A stretch of 21,743 bases of DNA from Anaerolineaceae bacterium (GCA_028714615.1 JAQTMA010000042.1:1876-23618), one strand, 5' to 3'. Positions 6,966 to 14,703 are shown, numbered from the stretch's first letter. Numbers and translations: made by a program. The notes: generated by a model from the sequence alone, not told the origin.

Positions 6966-8087
6966 CTAACTGGGGGCGAGATCGTCCACCGGCGGGTGGG
7001 GGACGGTGACAGAGGCCGGGCTGCTGCGCAATGGGAAGGCGGCAACGACACAAGTCCCCTGCTGGGGCTGGCTGACTAGAGAAAACTGCCCTCCAGCGCG
7101 GGTGACGCGCTCGCGCATCGACTTGAGACCCAACCCATGCGTCAGGCCTTCTGCGGGCTTGAAGCCGCAGCCGTTATCCCGGATCGATAAAACCAATTCA
7201 CCATGGCCGGCGCGCAGTATAACTTCGACCTGGGTAGCACGGCTGTGCCGGGCAACGTTGGAGAGGGCTTCCTGGGCAAAGCGAAAGGCGTCGTGCTGGA
7301 CGGCTGCATCCGGATACGCTTCTGCCTCAGTCTCCAGATGAAGGCGAATCGGGTTTTGCCGCGCCCAACCGTCTGTGTAATCCCGGAGTGCCAGGGCCAG
7401 ATCCCCGCTCGTCCAGGCTGCCGGACGAAGCTCGTATAGGATCGAGTTCAGCTCCTGGTGGGCAGCGTGGGTCAGGTTGCCGGCTTCCGCCAGGCAATCC
7501 CGGGCTGCGGCTGCGTCTTGCTCCAGCATAGCAGCAGCGGCTCCCATCTGGAGTGAGGCCGCCGTGATGAGCTGCTTGACGGAGTCGTGCAGGTCGCGCG
7601 CCAGGTGGTTGCGCTCTTCCAGCGCAGCCAGTTCACCACGCGCCAGCACCAGGCGCTCCAGTTCTGCCGCCATGCCGTTAAGTTCCTGACCGAAGGCGCT
7701 GATCTCATCAGCCGCGTCATCGCTTACCTTCACCGAAAAGTCTCCTTTCCGCCAGGCTCGGGTGGCATTTCGGAGGTTGGCCAGGCGAATGTCGATCCAA
7801 CGTGCGTTGAGAAAACCAAAGAAAGCACTGATCAAGGTCGCAGGAACGATCAACACCAAGGCACTGGGGAAGATGACCTGAAACGCTGGGAGGATTTGCT
7901 CCTGTATGACCTCGAGCCAGTTGTGCGTGGGGTTGGCCCGTTGGAGATAGATGGCCCCCACCACCAATCCCCACCAGGCCAGCATGAAGATCGCTGCCAA
8001 GGTAGCCAATAGATACGAAAAGGTCAATCGCCACTTCACCCTGCGGAAAGCAATCTTGAACGGGTTTTCTGGAAGCGATGGTTTCAT
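6966..8087 (-). CDS. Membrane histidine kinase (HAMP, HisKA_3, HATPase)
   Basis: This 373-aa sensor kinase is of the NarX/DesK group. Two transmembrane helices (about 24-46 and 72-94) enclose a short outer loop of ~25 residues, which is too small for a classic sensor domain. A HAMP-like segment (95-150) is followed by the dimerisation box ARDLHDSVKQL with phospho-acceptor H167. The ATPase domain follows, with the N box near 272-282 (AQEALSNVARH), DNGCGF (304-309) and HGLGLKSMRERV. I placed the start at ATG 8087, which overlaps the stop of the upstream DUF4190 gene by four bases (ATGA); the open frame extends 37 codons further but lies inside that gene. It probably senses membrane state, or receives its input from the DUF4190 protein. 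It phosphorylates the regulator encoded next to it. Confidence 0.9.
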   Translation of the reverse strand: MKPSLPENPFKIAFRRVKWRLTFSYLLATLAAIFMLAWWGLVVGAIYLQRANPTHNWLEVIQEQILPAFQVIFPSALVLIVPATLISAFFGFLNARWIDIRLANLRNATRAWRKGDFSVKVSDDAADEISAFGQELNGMAAELERLVLARGELAALEERNHLARDLHDSVKQLITAASLQMGAAAAMLEQDAAAARDCLAEAGNLTHAAHQELNSILYELRPAAWTSGDLALALRDYTDGWARQNPIRLHLETEAEAYPDAAVQHDAFRFAQEALSNVARHSRATQVEVILRAGHGELVLSIRDNGCGFKPAEGLTHGLGLKSMRERVTRAGGQFSLVSQPQQGTCVVAAFPLRSSPASVTVPHPPVDDLAPS

Positions 8088-8449
8088 GGCTGGGCAGTCA
8101 CCACCATCGCCGGTCCCGTTGTGATGGTAGAATGGACCGGCATCAAAAAGAGCAAAAGAGAGAGCCCGGCCAGGACGACCAGCCCGATGCCGATCCAACC
8201 CAGGATGATGCCTGCCTTGGCAGTCCCTTCACCCACATACAAGTCACGGCGTGCCCGGATTTCCTTCCGGGCAATGATTCCGGTGACGATCCCGCCGATC
8301 GAGCCGACGACCGGTAGAATGGGAAGCAAACCCAGAATGGATAAAACCAGGCTTATGATCGCCAGGCCATGCGTCGATGGACGCAACCCGCTCAGTCTTT
8401 CATTCATTGTCTTTGGCTCTTGGTTATTCAATGTGTTCTGTTGGTTCAT
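8084..8449 (-). CDS. DUF4190-type small membrane protein
   Basis: This 121-aa protein has two hydrophobic segments: HGLAIISLVLSILGLLPILPVVGSIGGIVTGIIA (about 27-60) and KAGIILGWIGIGLVVLAGLSLLLFL (about 78-102). The segment between them, IARKEIRARRDLYVGEGTAKAG, is the DUF4190 pattern. GAGGAG precedes the ATG. It overlaps the histidine kinase gene by four bases and heads a three-gene operon of DUF4190, kinase and regulator. The function of the family is unknown; coupling suggests an accessory input or target of the kinase, which is inference. Confidence 0.82.
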   Translation of the reverse strand: MNQQNTLNNQEPKTMNERLSGLRPSTHGLAIISLVLSILGLLPILPVVGSIGGIVTGIIARKEIRARRDLYVGEGTAKAGIILGWIGIGLVVLAGLSLLLFLMPVHSTITTGPAMVVTAQP

Positions 8450-8812
8450 GATACTCCTCTTTCATCAGGTTTACCCATGGCCGCTTTGAATGCAGCCAGG
8501 GGAAATTTGATTTATGCGACCTGATGATCATACCCCTGACCCGGGCTCTGGGGATCAGCCTGGATGCTGATTCTACATCCACCTGGATGGGGATTATGTG
8601 CCCATAAGCCGAACAGGCTTGAAATGGTCGGTCGGACAGGTTGGTGATTAGTCCAAGTGATAGAACAGAATAAGCCTTATGCCGGATGCCTTGCACTTCC
8701 GAGACCGCTAAACTCAAAGTGTGGAAAAAGAGTACATCCGGTTATCCGTTCGTCAGATGCAGATTGATGGGGAACGACGAAAGGGTGTTGTGGAAAAGAA
8801 GAACAAAGGTCA
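8450..8812. promoter_or_regulatory. 363-bp divergent intergenic region with short repeats
   Basis: This region separates the DUF4190 operon (minus) from the PUA/ASCH-like gene (plus) and must hold both promoters, but no clear -35/-10 pair could be identified. It contains two copies of CCTGGATG (8559-8566 and 8582-8589, 23 bp apart). The second copy lies in a CATCCA-CC-TGGATG inverted repeat (8576-8589). AAGCC-GAACA-GGCTT forms a further short inverted repeat near 8607-8621. A ~100-codon open frame crosses it on the minus strand but looks non-coding. Confidence 0.45.
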
Positions 8813-9241
8813 ATGATGGATCACGTTGTGTATGTTGATGCAAACACAGGAGAGATAGAGAAGATCCTGGCGAGAACCAAAACGGTGGTCGTGCGCGGTG
8901 CGATGGGACGCAAGCTGCCGTACGGTCTGGTTGCGTCAGGGGACGTCCTGTACTTCATTCTCAATAATGGGGAAGGCCGGGTACGCGCCCGGGCGATCGT
9001 GCGAACGGTGACCAACACCGCAGCGCTTACTCCGCTCGATTCGGTGCGACTGATTCAAGAACAGCAGTCAGGCATGCAGCTCTCACCGAAGCAGTTCAAG
9101 CACTGGGCTGGAAAACGCTACCTGGTTCTGATCGAAATCGAGGAGCCAGAAGCAGTAGAACCTTTCGAGATTGACCGCAGCGGATACGGCAATATGGATG
9201 ATTGGCTGCCAGTTGGTGAAATTAACACAATCAGGAGATGA
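8813..9241 (+). CDS. PUA/ASCH-like small cytoplasmic protein
   Basis: This 142-aa soluble protein has no signal or membrane helix. The N-terminal 65 residues (KTVVVRGAMGRKLPYG, then GDVLYFILNNGEGRVRARA) resemble the beta-barrel of PUA-like folds such as ASCH, where a G-D-V-L-Y-F strand is followed by a charged turn. PUA-like folds often bind RNA or modified nucleic acid; activity here is unknown. ATG-ATG (8813 and 8816) follows a weak AAAGG. A Shine-Dalgarno sequence for the following miniprotein overlaps the end of this gene, so the two form one unit. The fold assignment is from pattern only; it could equally be a hypothetical protein. Confidence 0.6.
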   Translation: MMDHVVYVDANTGEIEKILARTKTVVVRGAMGRKLPYGLVASGDVLYFILNNGEGRVRARAIVRTVTNTAALTPLDSVRLIQEQQSGMQLSPKQFKHWAGKRYLVLIEIEEPEAVEPFEIDRSGYGNMDDWLPVGEINTIRR

Positions 9242-9244
9242 ACA

Positions 9245-9424
9245 ATGGAATCGAAGAAGAAGGTTCCCTTTGCAGGAATTTTCTTGGTGTTCGGCGGGGC
9301 CGTAGGCGGTGGCGTGGGCTTGATCATCGCCCAGGACGTTGCTGTGGGTGCGGGGATCGGAGCCGGACTCGGTCTGATCTTGGGCGCCATGGTCGACAAT
9401 CATCGCAGCACGCCAGCAGCTTGA
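9245..9424 (+). CDS. Glycine-rich membrane miniprotein (59 aa)
   Basis: This short gene encodes 59 residues. It has a charged start (MESKKK), then two hydrophobic glycine-zipper segments (about 8-29 and 32-50), then a VDNHRS tail. AGGAG lies 7 nt before the ATG, an ideal spacing, and the gene starts 3 nt after the preceding stop. Its pattern (GAVGGGVGLIIAQDVAVGAG, then GLGLILGAMVD) matches the first half of the 139-aa protein at 14870, suggesting a shared family. It is likely an inner-membrane protein of unknown function. It is easily missed by gene finders because of its length. Confidence 0.72.
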   Translation: MESKKKVPFAGIFLVFGGAVGGGVGLIIAQDVAVGAGIGAGLGLILGAMVDNHRSTPAA

Positions 9425-9467
9425 ATCCTGGTAAGTCGTGAAAACCAACTAAGATCTTCGCTCGTCC

Positions 9468-9514
9468 GCACTTACAAACAGGCCATCAGCGATGGATGGC
9501 CTGTTTGTAAGTGC
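9468..9514. terminator. 20-bp perfect hairpin between convergent genes
   Basis: GCACTTACAAACAGGCCATC (9468-9487) is the exact inverse complement of 9495-9514, with a 7-nt loop. It lies between the convergent ends of the miniprotein gene (9424) and the response regulator (9525). No T-tract follows on either strand, so it may act as a bidirectional terminator of a non-standard kind or as an mRNA 3'-end stabiliser. Confidence 0.6.
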
Positions 9515-9524
9515 TGGAGAGAGG

Positions 9525-10187
9525 TTACTGGACCAGGTGGTTCTGCAAAGCAATCGCCACAGCCTCCGTCCGGCTAACAGCTCCCAGTTTGGAGAGCACG
9601 CTGCTGACATGGAATTTGGCCGTTGGAAGGCTGACCACCAGTTTCTCCGCGATCTGCTGGTTGTTCAACCCTTGCGCCATCAAAGCCAGCACCTCTTTCT
9701 CACGCCGGGTCAGGTCATAACCGGGGGTGTCGACCGGGCGGCGAACAACTTGGATTAGCGCCTGAGCCGCCTCTTGTGCAAGGGTAGGCTTGCCTGCGAA
9801 CGCGGAGCGGATAGCACAGGCCAGCTCGTTGGCAGTCACATTTTTCAGCAAGTATCCGATCGCTCCAGCTTGCACAGCGGACCGTACCAGCTCTTGCTCC
9901 TTAAAGCTGGTCAAGGCGATCACTTGAATCTCCGGATGGCGCTCGCGGATGGTGCGGGTAGCGGCGGCCCCATCCATACCGGGCATCATCAGGTCCATCA
10001 AAATGACGTCCGGGCGGAAGCGCTCACAGGCCGCCAGAGCCTGCTCACCGCTGCCCGCTTCGCCCACCAGGTCAAAATCATCATAGGCGGATAAGAACGC
10101 CGCCAGGCCGCTGCGGACCACGGCATGGTCATCCACAATCATCACCCGAATGGGGTCTGGCGGGTCTTGCGAGGGAGTATTCATCAC
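9525..10187 (-). CDS. NarL/FixJ-type response regulator paired with the propeller kinase
   Basis: This 220-aa regulator has a receiver (about 12-130) with acidic pair D19/D20, phospho-acceptor D65 (VILMDLMMPGMDG), T93 and K115. It has a LuxR-type helix-turn-helix (about 157-215) with YDLTRREKEVLALMAQG, NQQIAEKLVV and TAKFHVSSVLSKL. The frame opens with GTG at 10187 directly followed by ATG at 10184; AGGAG lies 7 nt before the GTG, so GTG is preferred. It follows the giant kinase gene by 34 nt on the same strand and is its likely phospho-partner. By position it is the best candidate to bind the inverted repeats upstream of its own operon at 14475-14600. Confidence 0.92.
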   Translation of the reverse strand: MMNTPSQDPPDPIRVMIVDDHAVVRSGLAAFLSAYDDFDLVGEAGSGEQALAACERFRPDVILMDLMMPGMDGAAATRTIRERHPEIQVIALTSFKEQELVRSAVQAGAIGYLLKNVTANELACAIRSAFAGKPTLAQEAAQALIQVVRRPVDTPGYDLTRREKEVLALMAQGLNNQQIAEKLVVSLPTAKFHVSSVLSKLGAVSRTEAVAIALQNHLVQ

Positions 10188-10221
10188 AGGTTAGCTCCTT
10201 GAACGACAATCAGATGATGCC

Positions 10222-13200
10222 TCAAGCATTATTCCCCGGTTGGCTGCTGCATGTCCAGCGATAGCGGATGAGCACCCTGGTTCCCGCACCGATGCGGCTA
10301 TCCAGGATTAGCTCAGCCCCCACGCTTTCCGCGCGCTCGTGCATGATCCCCATGCCCAAGTGATCCGAAGGGGCTGAGTTCAGATCGAACCCGCAGCCAT
10401 CGTCGCAGATCTCCACTGCAATGTGTCCGGGCTCGACCCGCAAGCGTACATCGACGTGACTGGCATTGGCGTGTTTAGCGACGTTGTTTAACGTTTCTTG
10501 GGTGATGCGGTAGATAGCCAGTTTCACCTCGGAGGGCAATCCGGACAGGTCACCGTTTTTCTCGAGGACAAGCTGGGCCGGAACCCGAGCTCGCCCAATA
10601 AACGCCTCCACCAACTGGCGCAACAGCTCGTCCAATTCGGCATCCACCAGAGCAGCCGGGCGCAACTCCCACAGCAAGGTGCGCATTTCCGCCAATGCTC
10701 CCCGGTTGAGCTCGCCCAACTCGGCCAGGCGCTGCTTTCCCTGGCTGGGGTTGCGCTCCCAGATGCGGGGGAGCACATCTGCAATCAGGCTGGCCGAAAA
10801 GAGGGTCTGGGTGACGGCATCGTGCAGCTCGCGCGCCAAACGGTTGCGCTCGGCGGCGATGGCTGCCTCCTGAGTTTGCCTGGCCAGGGTGGCTTCAACC
10901 CGCTTCTGCTCAGTAATATCAGTGCTTACCCCAACCAGCCGGGTGATCTTCCGCTGGGAATCTCGGATAGGCGCCAGAGCCGTGCGATAGATGCAGATGT
11001 TCTCCTGATCCCAGATAGGCCTGGGCTGGCACTCCTCGTAGATGATTGGTATGCCGGTCTCAATACATTCTCGATAATGGTGAGAGACGGCATTATTCAA
11101 TTCTAGCGGAAGAATTTCTTCCAGGGTTTTCCCTTGAAAATCCTCTGGACTCAACCCGGTTTGGCTTTGGTATGCTGGGTTGGTAGTGACCAGTCTGAAC
11201 TGACCGTCTGGCAAGACATCGATCAGGAAGATCTGCTGGTGGGTGTTATCAAAGATCTCGTGGTAGAGCGCTTGACTGAGACGCAGGTCGTCTTCGACCT
11301 GTTTGCGTTGCTCCACTTCACGCTGGAGCTCGCTGGTGCGGTGCTGGACGAGGCGCTCTAGGGTCCTCTGCCGAGTCCGAATGGAGCGCATGCGCAACCC
11401 ATAAATGCCAGCAGACAATATCAATAGGCTCAATCCAGCGATTCCCCGAAACCACCAAGTTTCCCAAACTGGCGGGGTGATGCTGATTGGGATGGCAATT
11501 CCATCCTCGTTCCAAATCCCAGCACTATTCGTCCCCCGTACATGAAAGATATATTCTCCTCCCTGTAGATTGGTGTAGCTCGCATAATGCCGGTTGTCCG
11601 CGATCACCCAATCCTGGTCAAATCCTTCCAGCTTATATGCGTACTGGTTCTTCTCGGGCGACGCAAAATCGAGCACGGCAAATTCAAAGGCGATAAAAGT
11701 GTCCTTATAAGAGAGCTGAAGATGAGCGTTTACCGGTAGATCGGTTTGCACCGTATGGTTAAACTTCTGAAAAGAGGTGACCACTACCGGTGGATGATAG
11801 GCACTGTCTTTTACTCGGGAGGGATCGAAGGAGTTGAAACCATTCACGCCGCCGAAGAAGATCTCCCCTTGCGCGCTCTGGTGATAGGCTCCTACGTTAA
11901 ACCCATTGCTCTGCAAGCCATCTCGCATATCATAATTCCGGAAGATACCTGTCTCGGGATTGAATCGCGATAGACCGTTGTCAGTACTCAACCATAACTG
12001 TCCGCGGGTGTCTTCCAGGATCCCATAAATCATATCGGCCGGTAGACCATCTTTCTCCCGGAAATGAATAAACCCTCCACTCCGGGGATCGTAGCGGTTC
12101 AAACCTCCCTGTGTGCCAATCCACATCGTCCCGGCGTGGTCTTCAAGAACGCTGGTGACCATATCAGAACTCAGACTGGCCGGGTTCCCTGATTCATTAC
12201 GGAAGACAGTGAATTTCCCGGTAGAGCGGTCCAGACGGTTCAGACCGCCATTCTGAGTAGCTATCCACAGTATCCCAGCCCGGTCCTCGGCGATGGCCAG
12301 GACAATATCGTCGCTTAAGCTTCCCGGAAGATTCGCAGTATACCGGTATTGAGTAAATGTCGCAGTACTTCGGTCGAAGCTGTTCAAGCCGCCGCCCTGG
12401 GTGCCAATCCACAACATGCCAGCCCGGTCTTCATAGATGACCCGGATCGTATCGGAAGCCAGGCTGTTAGGATCTTCGGGGTTGTTCCGGAAAGTCGTAA
12501 TAATATGAGATTCGGGATCGAACCGGCCGAGCCCCCCGTTCTCGGTCCCAACCCACAAGATCCCAGCCCGGTCCAGGCAGAGTGCTAGCACATGATCGGC
12601 ACTGAGTGTATTGGGCCGATCGATTTGAGTTTGATAATGGGAAAACATGCCCGTTTTAGGATCCAAGTGGTCAAGCCCGCGGTAGGTCCCCACCCAAAGC
12701 TCGCCCTTGGGACTCGTCGCAAAAGAGGTAACGTAATTGTCGCTCAAGCTGTTGAGGTCCGCCGCGGTATGGCGGGTATGCCGGAAGACGCTGGTTGCCG
12801 GGTTGTATTTGTTGAGACCCCCACCGTAGGTGCCAACCCATAGGATTCCACCTTGATCGATATAAACCGCGCGGATATCATCGTTGCTCAAGCTGTATGG
12901 ATCGCTGGGATCGTGGCGGTACCCGGCCATCTCGCGAGTGACCGGGTCAAACCAGACCATCCCGTCTTTCGTCCCCAGCCACAATTTGCCCTGAGCGTCT
13001 TGAAATATCGCCATAATATTGGCGGTTAAGCCGTTCAGGATGGGCAAATCATGCGAGGTGTAGCGGGTAAAACTTGCGCTGTCCGAATCATAGCGAGCAA
13101 ATCCGCTACCATAGGTACCCACCCAAAGAATACCCGAGGAATTGATGTAGAGAGTGGAAACCATATTACTGCCAGCAGGCTCACCCGGATTTAGATAAAC

Positions 13201-13989
13201 CCGTTGGATGGTCTGGCGGGGAGGGTCTATCCGGTTCAAGCCATCATCGGTGGCGACCCACAACGCGCCATCTGGATCTTCCACCAGCGCACGTATACGG
13301 TTGTCACTCAGGCTATGCGGATCACTGGGATCATAAGGGTAGTGTGTAAAGGTTTGAGTAACTGGGTCAAATGCGTCCAGCCCACCACCCTCTGTTCCAA
13401 TCCAAATAATCCCTTGACGGTCTTCAAGCAGGGCGCGGATACGGTTGTGGTTAAGACTGTTGGGTTGATCTGGGACATGTTGAAAGCGGATGAAAGTGCG
13501 GGTTATGGGATCAAATCGGTTCAATCCGCCGTTGAATGTCCCTACCCAGATTGAGCCATCGCGTCCAGCAAGAAGTGTGGTAATAAAAGTGTCCGATAGG
13601 CTGCTGGCGTTGTTGGGATCATTCTTATAGATGGTGAAATGGTAGCCGTCATACTGGTTCAGCCCACCGCGGGTGCCGACCCATAAAAAACCTCGGGTGT
13701 CTTGCAGAACAGCCGTGACAAAATTCTGGGATAGCCCTTGTTCCACGCCTAATGGCTCAAACCTCACTGACCCTGGGATTTGCGTCAGATTGTAACCATC
13801 TCCAGCGCTGGGAATCGCCATGCCTGCGCTGGCGCCTTTCACTCCAGTCTGAGGAAGAGGAATGAATACGGAGAGCCAGACCACCAGAAGCATACTGCTG
13901 AGGTGGTGAAATCCGCTCATTTTCCCTCGGCTAAACCTGTGATCTGGCATACTCCCAACCTTTTTCGAGGAGTCATTGGAGTTTTGCAT
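10222..13989 (-). CDS. Giant sensor histidine kinase: 14-blade propeller, Y_Y_Y, PAS, HisKA_3, HATPase
   Basis: This protein is up to 1255 aa. A signal-anchor or signal peptide spans about 33-56. Residues 76-725 carry 14 Reg_prop blades, each with a W-[VIL]-[GAS]-T motif, ended by a degenerate FFGGVNGF blade; this equals two seven-blade propellers. A Y_Y_Y domain (about 757-828), one membrane helix (about 843-865), a coiled linker (866-900) and a PAS domain (about 903-1025) follow. HisKA_3 has ARELHDAVTQTL with phospho-acceptor H1056, and the HATPase domain has DDGCGF near 1197. Layout equals the Bacteroides hybrid two-component sensors, but the regulator is a separate protein here. Start options are ATG 13989, ATG 13950 and ATG 13920; the last overlaps the upstream lipoprotein stop by four bases. 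The middle one has the best charged n-region. The ligand is unknown; similar sensors detect sugars or extracellular polymers. Confidence 0.9.
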   Translation of the reverse strand: MQNSNDSSKKVGSMPDHRFSRGKMSGFHHLSSMLLVVWLSVFIPLPQTGVKGASAGMAIPSAGDGYNLTQIPGSVRFEPLGVEQGLSQNFVTAVLQDTRGFLWVGTRGGLNQYDGYHFTIYKNDPNNASSLSDTFITTLLAGRDGSIWVGTFNGGLNRFDPITRTFIRFQHVPDQPNSLNHNRIRALLEDRQGIIWIGTEGGGLDAFDPVTQTFTHYPYDPSDPHSLSDNRIRALVEDPDGALWVATDDGLNRIDPPRQTIQRVYLNPGEPAGSNMVSTLYINSSGILWVGTYGSGFARYDSDSASFTRYTSHDLPILNGLTANIMAIFQDAQGKLWLGTKDGMVWFDPVTREMAGYRHDPSDPYSLSNDDIRAVYIDQGGILWVGTYGGGLNKYNPATSVFRHTRHTAADLNSLSDNYVTSFATSPKGELWVGTYRGLDHLDPKTGMFSHYQTQIDRPNTLSADHVLALCLDRAGILWVGTENGGLGRFDPESHIITTFRNNPEDPNSLASDTIRVIYEDRAGMLWIGTQGGGLNSFDRSTATFTQYRYTANLPGSLSDDIVLAIAEDRAGILWIATQNGGLNRLDRSTGKFTVFRNESGNPASLSSDMVTSVLEDHAGTMWIGTQGGLNRYDPRSGGFIHFREKDGLPADMIYGILEDTRGQLWLSTDNGLSRFNPETGIFRNYDMRDGLQSNGFNVGAYHQSAQGEIFFGGVNGFNSFDPSRVKDSAYHPPVVVTSFQKFNHTVQTDLPVNAHLQLSYKDTFIAFEFAVLDFASPEKNQYAYKLEGFDQDWVIADNRHYASYTNLQGGEYIFHVRGTNSAGIWNEDGIAIPISITPPVWETWWFRGIAGLSLLILSAGIYGLRMRSIRTRQRTLERLVQHRTSELQREVEQRKQVEDDLRLSQALYHEIFDNTHQQIFLIDVLPDGQFRLVTTNPAYQSQTGLSPEDFQGKTLEEILPLELNNAVSHHYRECIETGIPIIYEECQPRPIWDQENICIYRTALAPIRDSQRKITRLVGVSTDITEQKRVEATLARQTQEAAIAAERNRLARELHDAVTQTLFSASLIADVLPRIWERNPSQGKQRLAELGELNRGALAEMRTLLWELRPAALVDAELDELLRQLVEAFIGRARVPAQLVLEKNGDLSGLPSEVKLAIYRITQETLNNVAKHANASHVDVRLRVEPGHIAVEICDDGCGFDLNSAPSDHLGMGIMHERAESVGAELILDSRIGAGTRVLIRYRWTCSSQPGNNA

Positions 13990-14404
13990 TCTACGTCACT
14001 GATTCTCCAGGCCCCATCCACCACATGCAAGGTCACGCGCATACTCGATCCGGAACTGGTACGCGCTGGGAAAGTGACCCGGTTGCTCGAAATAGAACCC
14101 GCATCAACCGCGACGCGCTCTGGGAGATCTTGGGCGCAAACGATTGGCTTGGCCCCCACCTCGCCAGAATCTACTTTTTCGTCATATTGTCGAATAAATT
14201 CCAGCATCAGGTGCTGGCTCCGATGGACGTCGCGCGGACCATCGGGGGGCGATCGATATACCAATTGTAGAAGCTCTGAACGATCTGTTCCGGCGGGATA
14301 GACGGTGGTTGGGTAGAGATGGGTTCTTGAGGCGCCTTATCGCAAGAGATTAAGAATAATGATACCCCGAAAAGAATAGTAAATAGAACCAACTTGATCT
14401 TCAT
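13917..14404 (-). pseudogene. Small lipoprotein gene split by a one-base shift in a G6 run
   Basis: The gene starts at ATG 14404 (AAAGGA 7 nt upstream) with a lipoprotein signal ending in LFLISC (Cys 21) and a Pro-rich linker. It enters a conserved block FYNWYIDR, then runs out of frame. The continuation DGPRDVHRSQHLM, CAQDLPERVAVDAGS and the terminal WRISDVEC lie in the next frame, open to the stop at 13917. The frames meet at a run of six G (14244-14249; C6 on the coding strand). One extra base there would restore a 162-aa lipoprotein. The FYNWYI, CAQDLPE and WRISDVEC blocks are typical of DUF3828-like lipoproteins. Read as one gene, it would precede the propeller kinase in an operon and may be a sensor partner. 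It could be a true mutation, a phase-variable tract, programmed -1 slippage or a sequencing error. Confidence 0.75.
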
Positions 14405-14437
14405 GGGAATTCCTTTTGTGTGATTTGGTTCATTGTT

Positions 14438-14465
14438 ACTATAGCTATGGTTATCCAGGTCACAA
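14438..14465 (-). promoter_or_regulatory. Predicted promoter of the lipoprotein-kinase-regulator operon
   Basis: On the minus strand, TTGTGA (14460-14465) and TATAGT (14438-14443) are 16 bp apart, 34 bp upstream of the ATG at 14404. The weak -35 (4 of 6) and strong -10 (5 of 6) suit an activated promoter. Confidence 0.55.
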
Positions 14466-14474
14466 CCCCCAAGG

Positions 14475-14514
14475 AGTTAGTTTTTCACCTGGTCACCCGA
14501 CCAGGTTGCTAACT
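14475..14514. promoter_or_regulatory. Nested inverted repeat, candidate operator 1
   Basis: ACCTGGTC (14487-14494) and GACCAGGT (14499-14506) form a perfect 8-bp inverted repeat with a 4-bp centre. It is flanked by AGTTAG (14475-14480) and CTAACT (14509-14514). The centre is near -65 of the predicted operon promoter, the usual place for a class I activator site. Confidence 0.6.
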
Positions 14515-14556
14515 ATTGTCTCGAAATACTCCCTTTACCCAATCAAGATATTCTTC

Positions 14557-14572
14557 CTGGTCATCAGACCAG
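14557..14572. promoter_or_regulatory. Inverted repeat, candidate operator 2
   Basis: CTGGTC-ATCA-GACCAG is a 6-bp inverted repeat with a 4-bp centre. It is a second copy of operator 1, centred 68 bp further upstream of the kinase operon; shared bases include CCTGGTCA and GACCAG followed by a TTG. Confidence 0.55.
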
Positions 14573-14703
14573 ATTGAATTACATTCCTGTGACCATCTGG
14601 AATTTACCCGTTAGCCTGATCCTTCGAAGGCCACGATCTCTTATCCTGAGACTGAAAAACACATAAAGGGATTGGTTCTGAAAATAAAAAAAAGGAGAAT
14701 AAC

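Larger units (their letters stand above)
14405..14703. promoter_or_regulatory. Divergent control region between kinase operon and membrane operon
   Basis: This 299-bp, AT-richer stretch has no credible gene. It separates the minus-strand lipoprotein-kinase-regulator operon from the plus-strand membrane operon. It holds a minus-strand promoter (14438-14465), two strong inverted repeats (14475-14514 and 14557-14572) and further TGACC-type half-sites at 14456-14464 and 14588-14600. The plus-strand promoter could not be fixed. Confidence 0.65.

Noticed and set aside
8424..8717. 97-codon minus-strand frame upstream of the DUF4190 gene
   Set aside because: No ribosome binding site, no recognisable protein pattern, and it overlaps the start of the DUF4190 gene; treated as regulatory DNA.
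13917..14264. Second separate gene of 115 codons upstream of the propeller kinase
   Set aside because: Its start has no ribosome binding site and its content continues the lipoprotein that begins at 14404; the two are better read as one shifted gene.
14475..14600. CRISPR-like repeat array
   Set aside because: Only two similar inverted repeats are present, with unequal sequence and no regular spacer series; no cas genes are seen.
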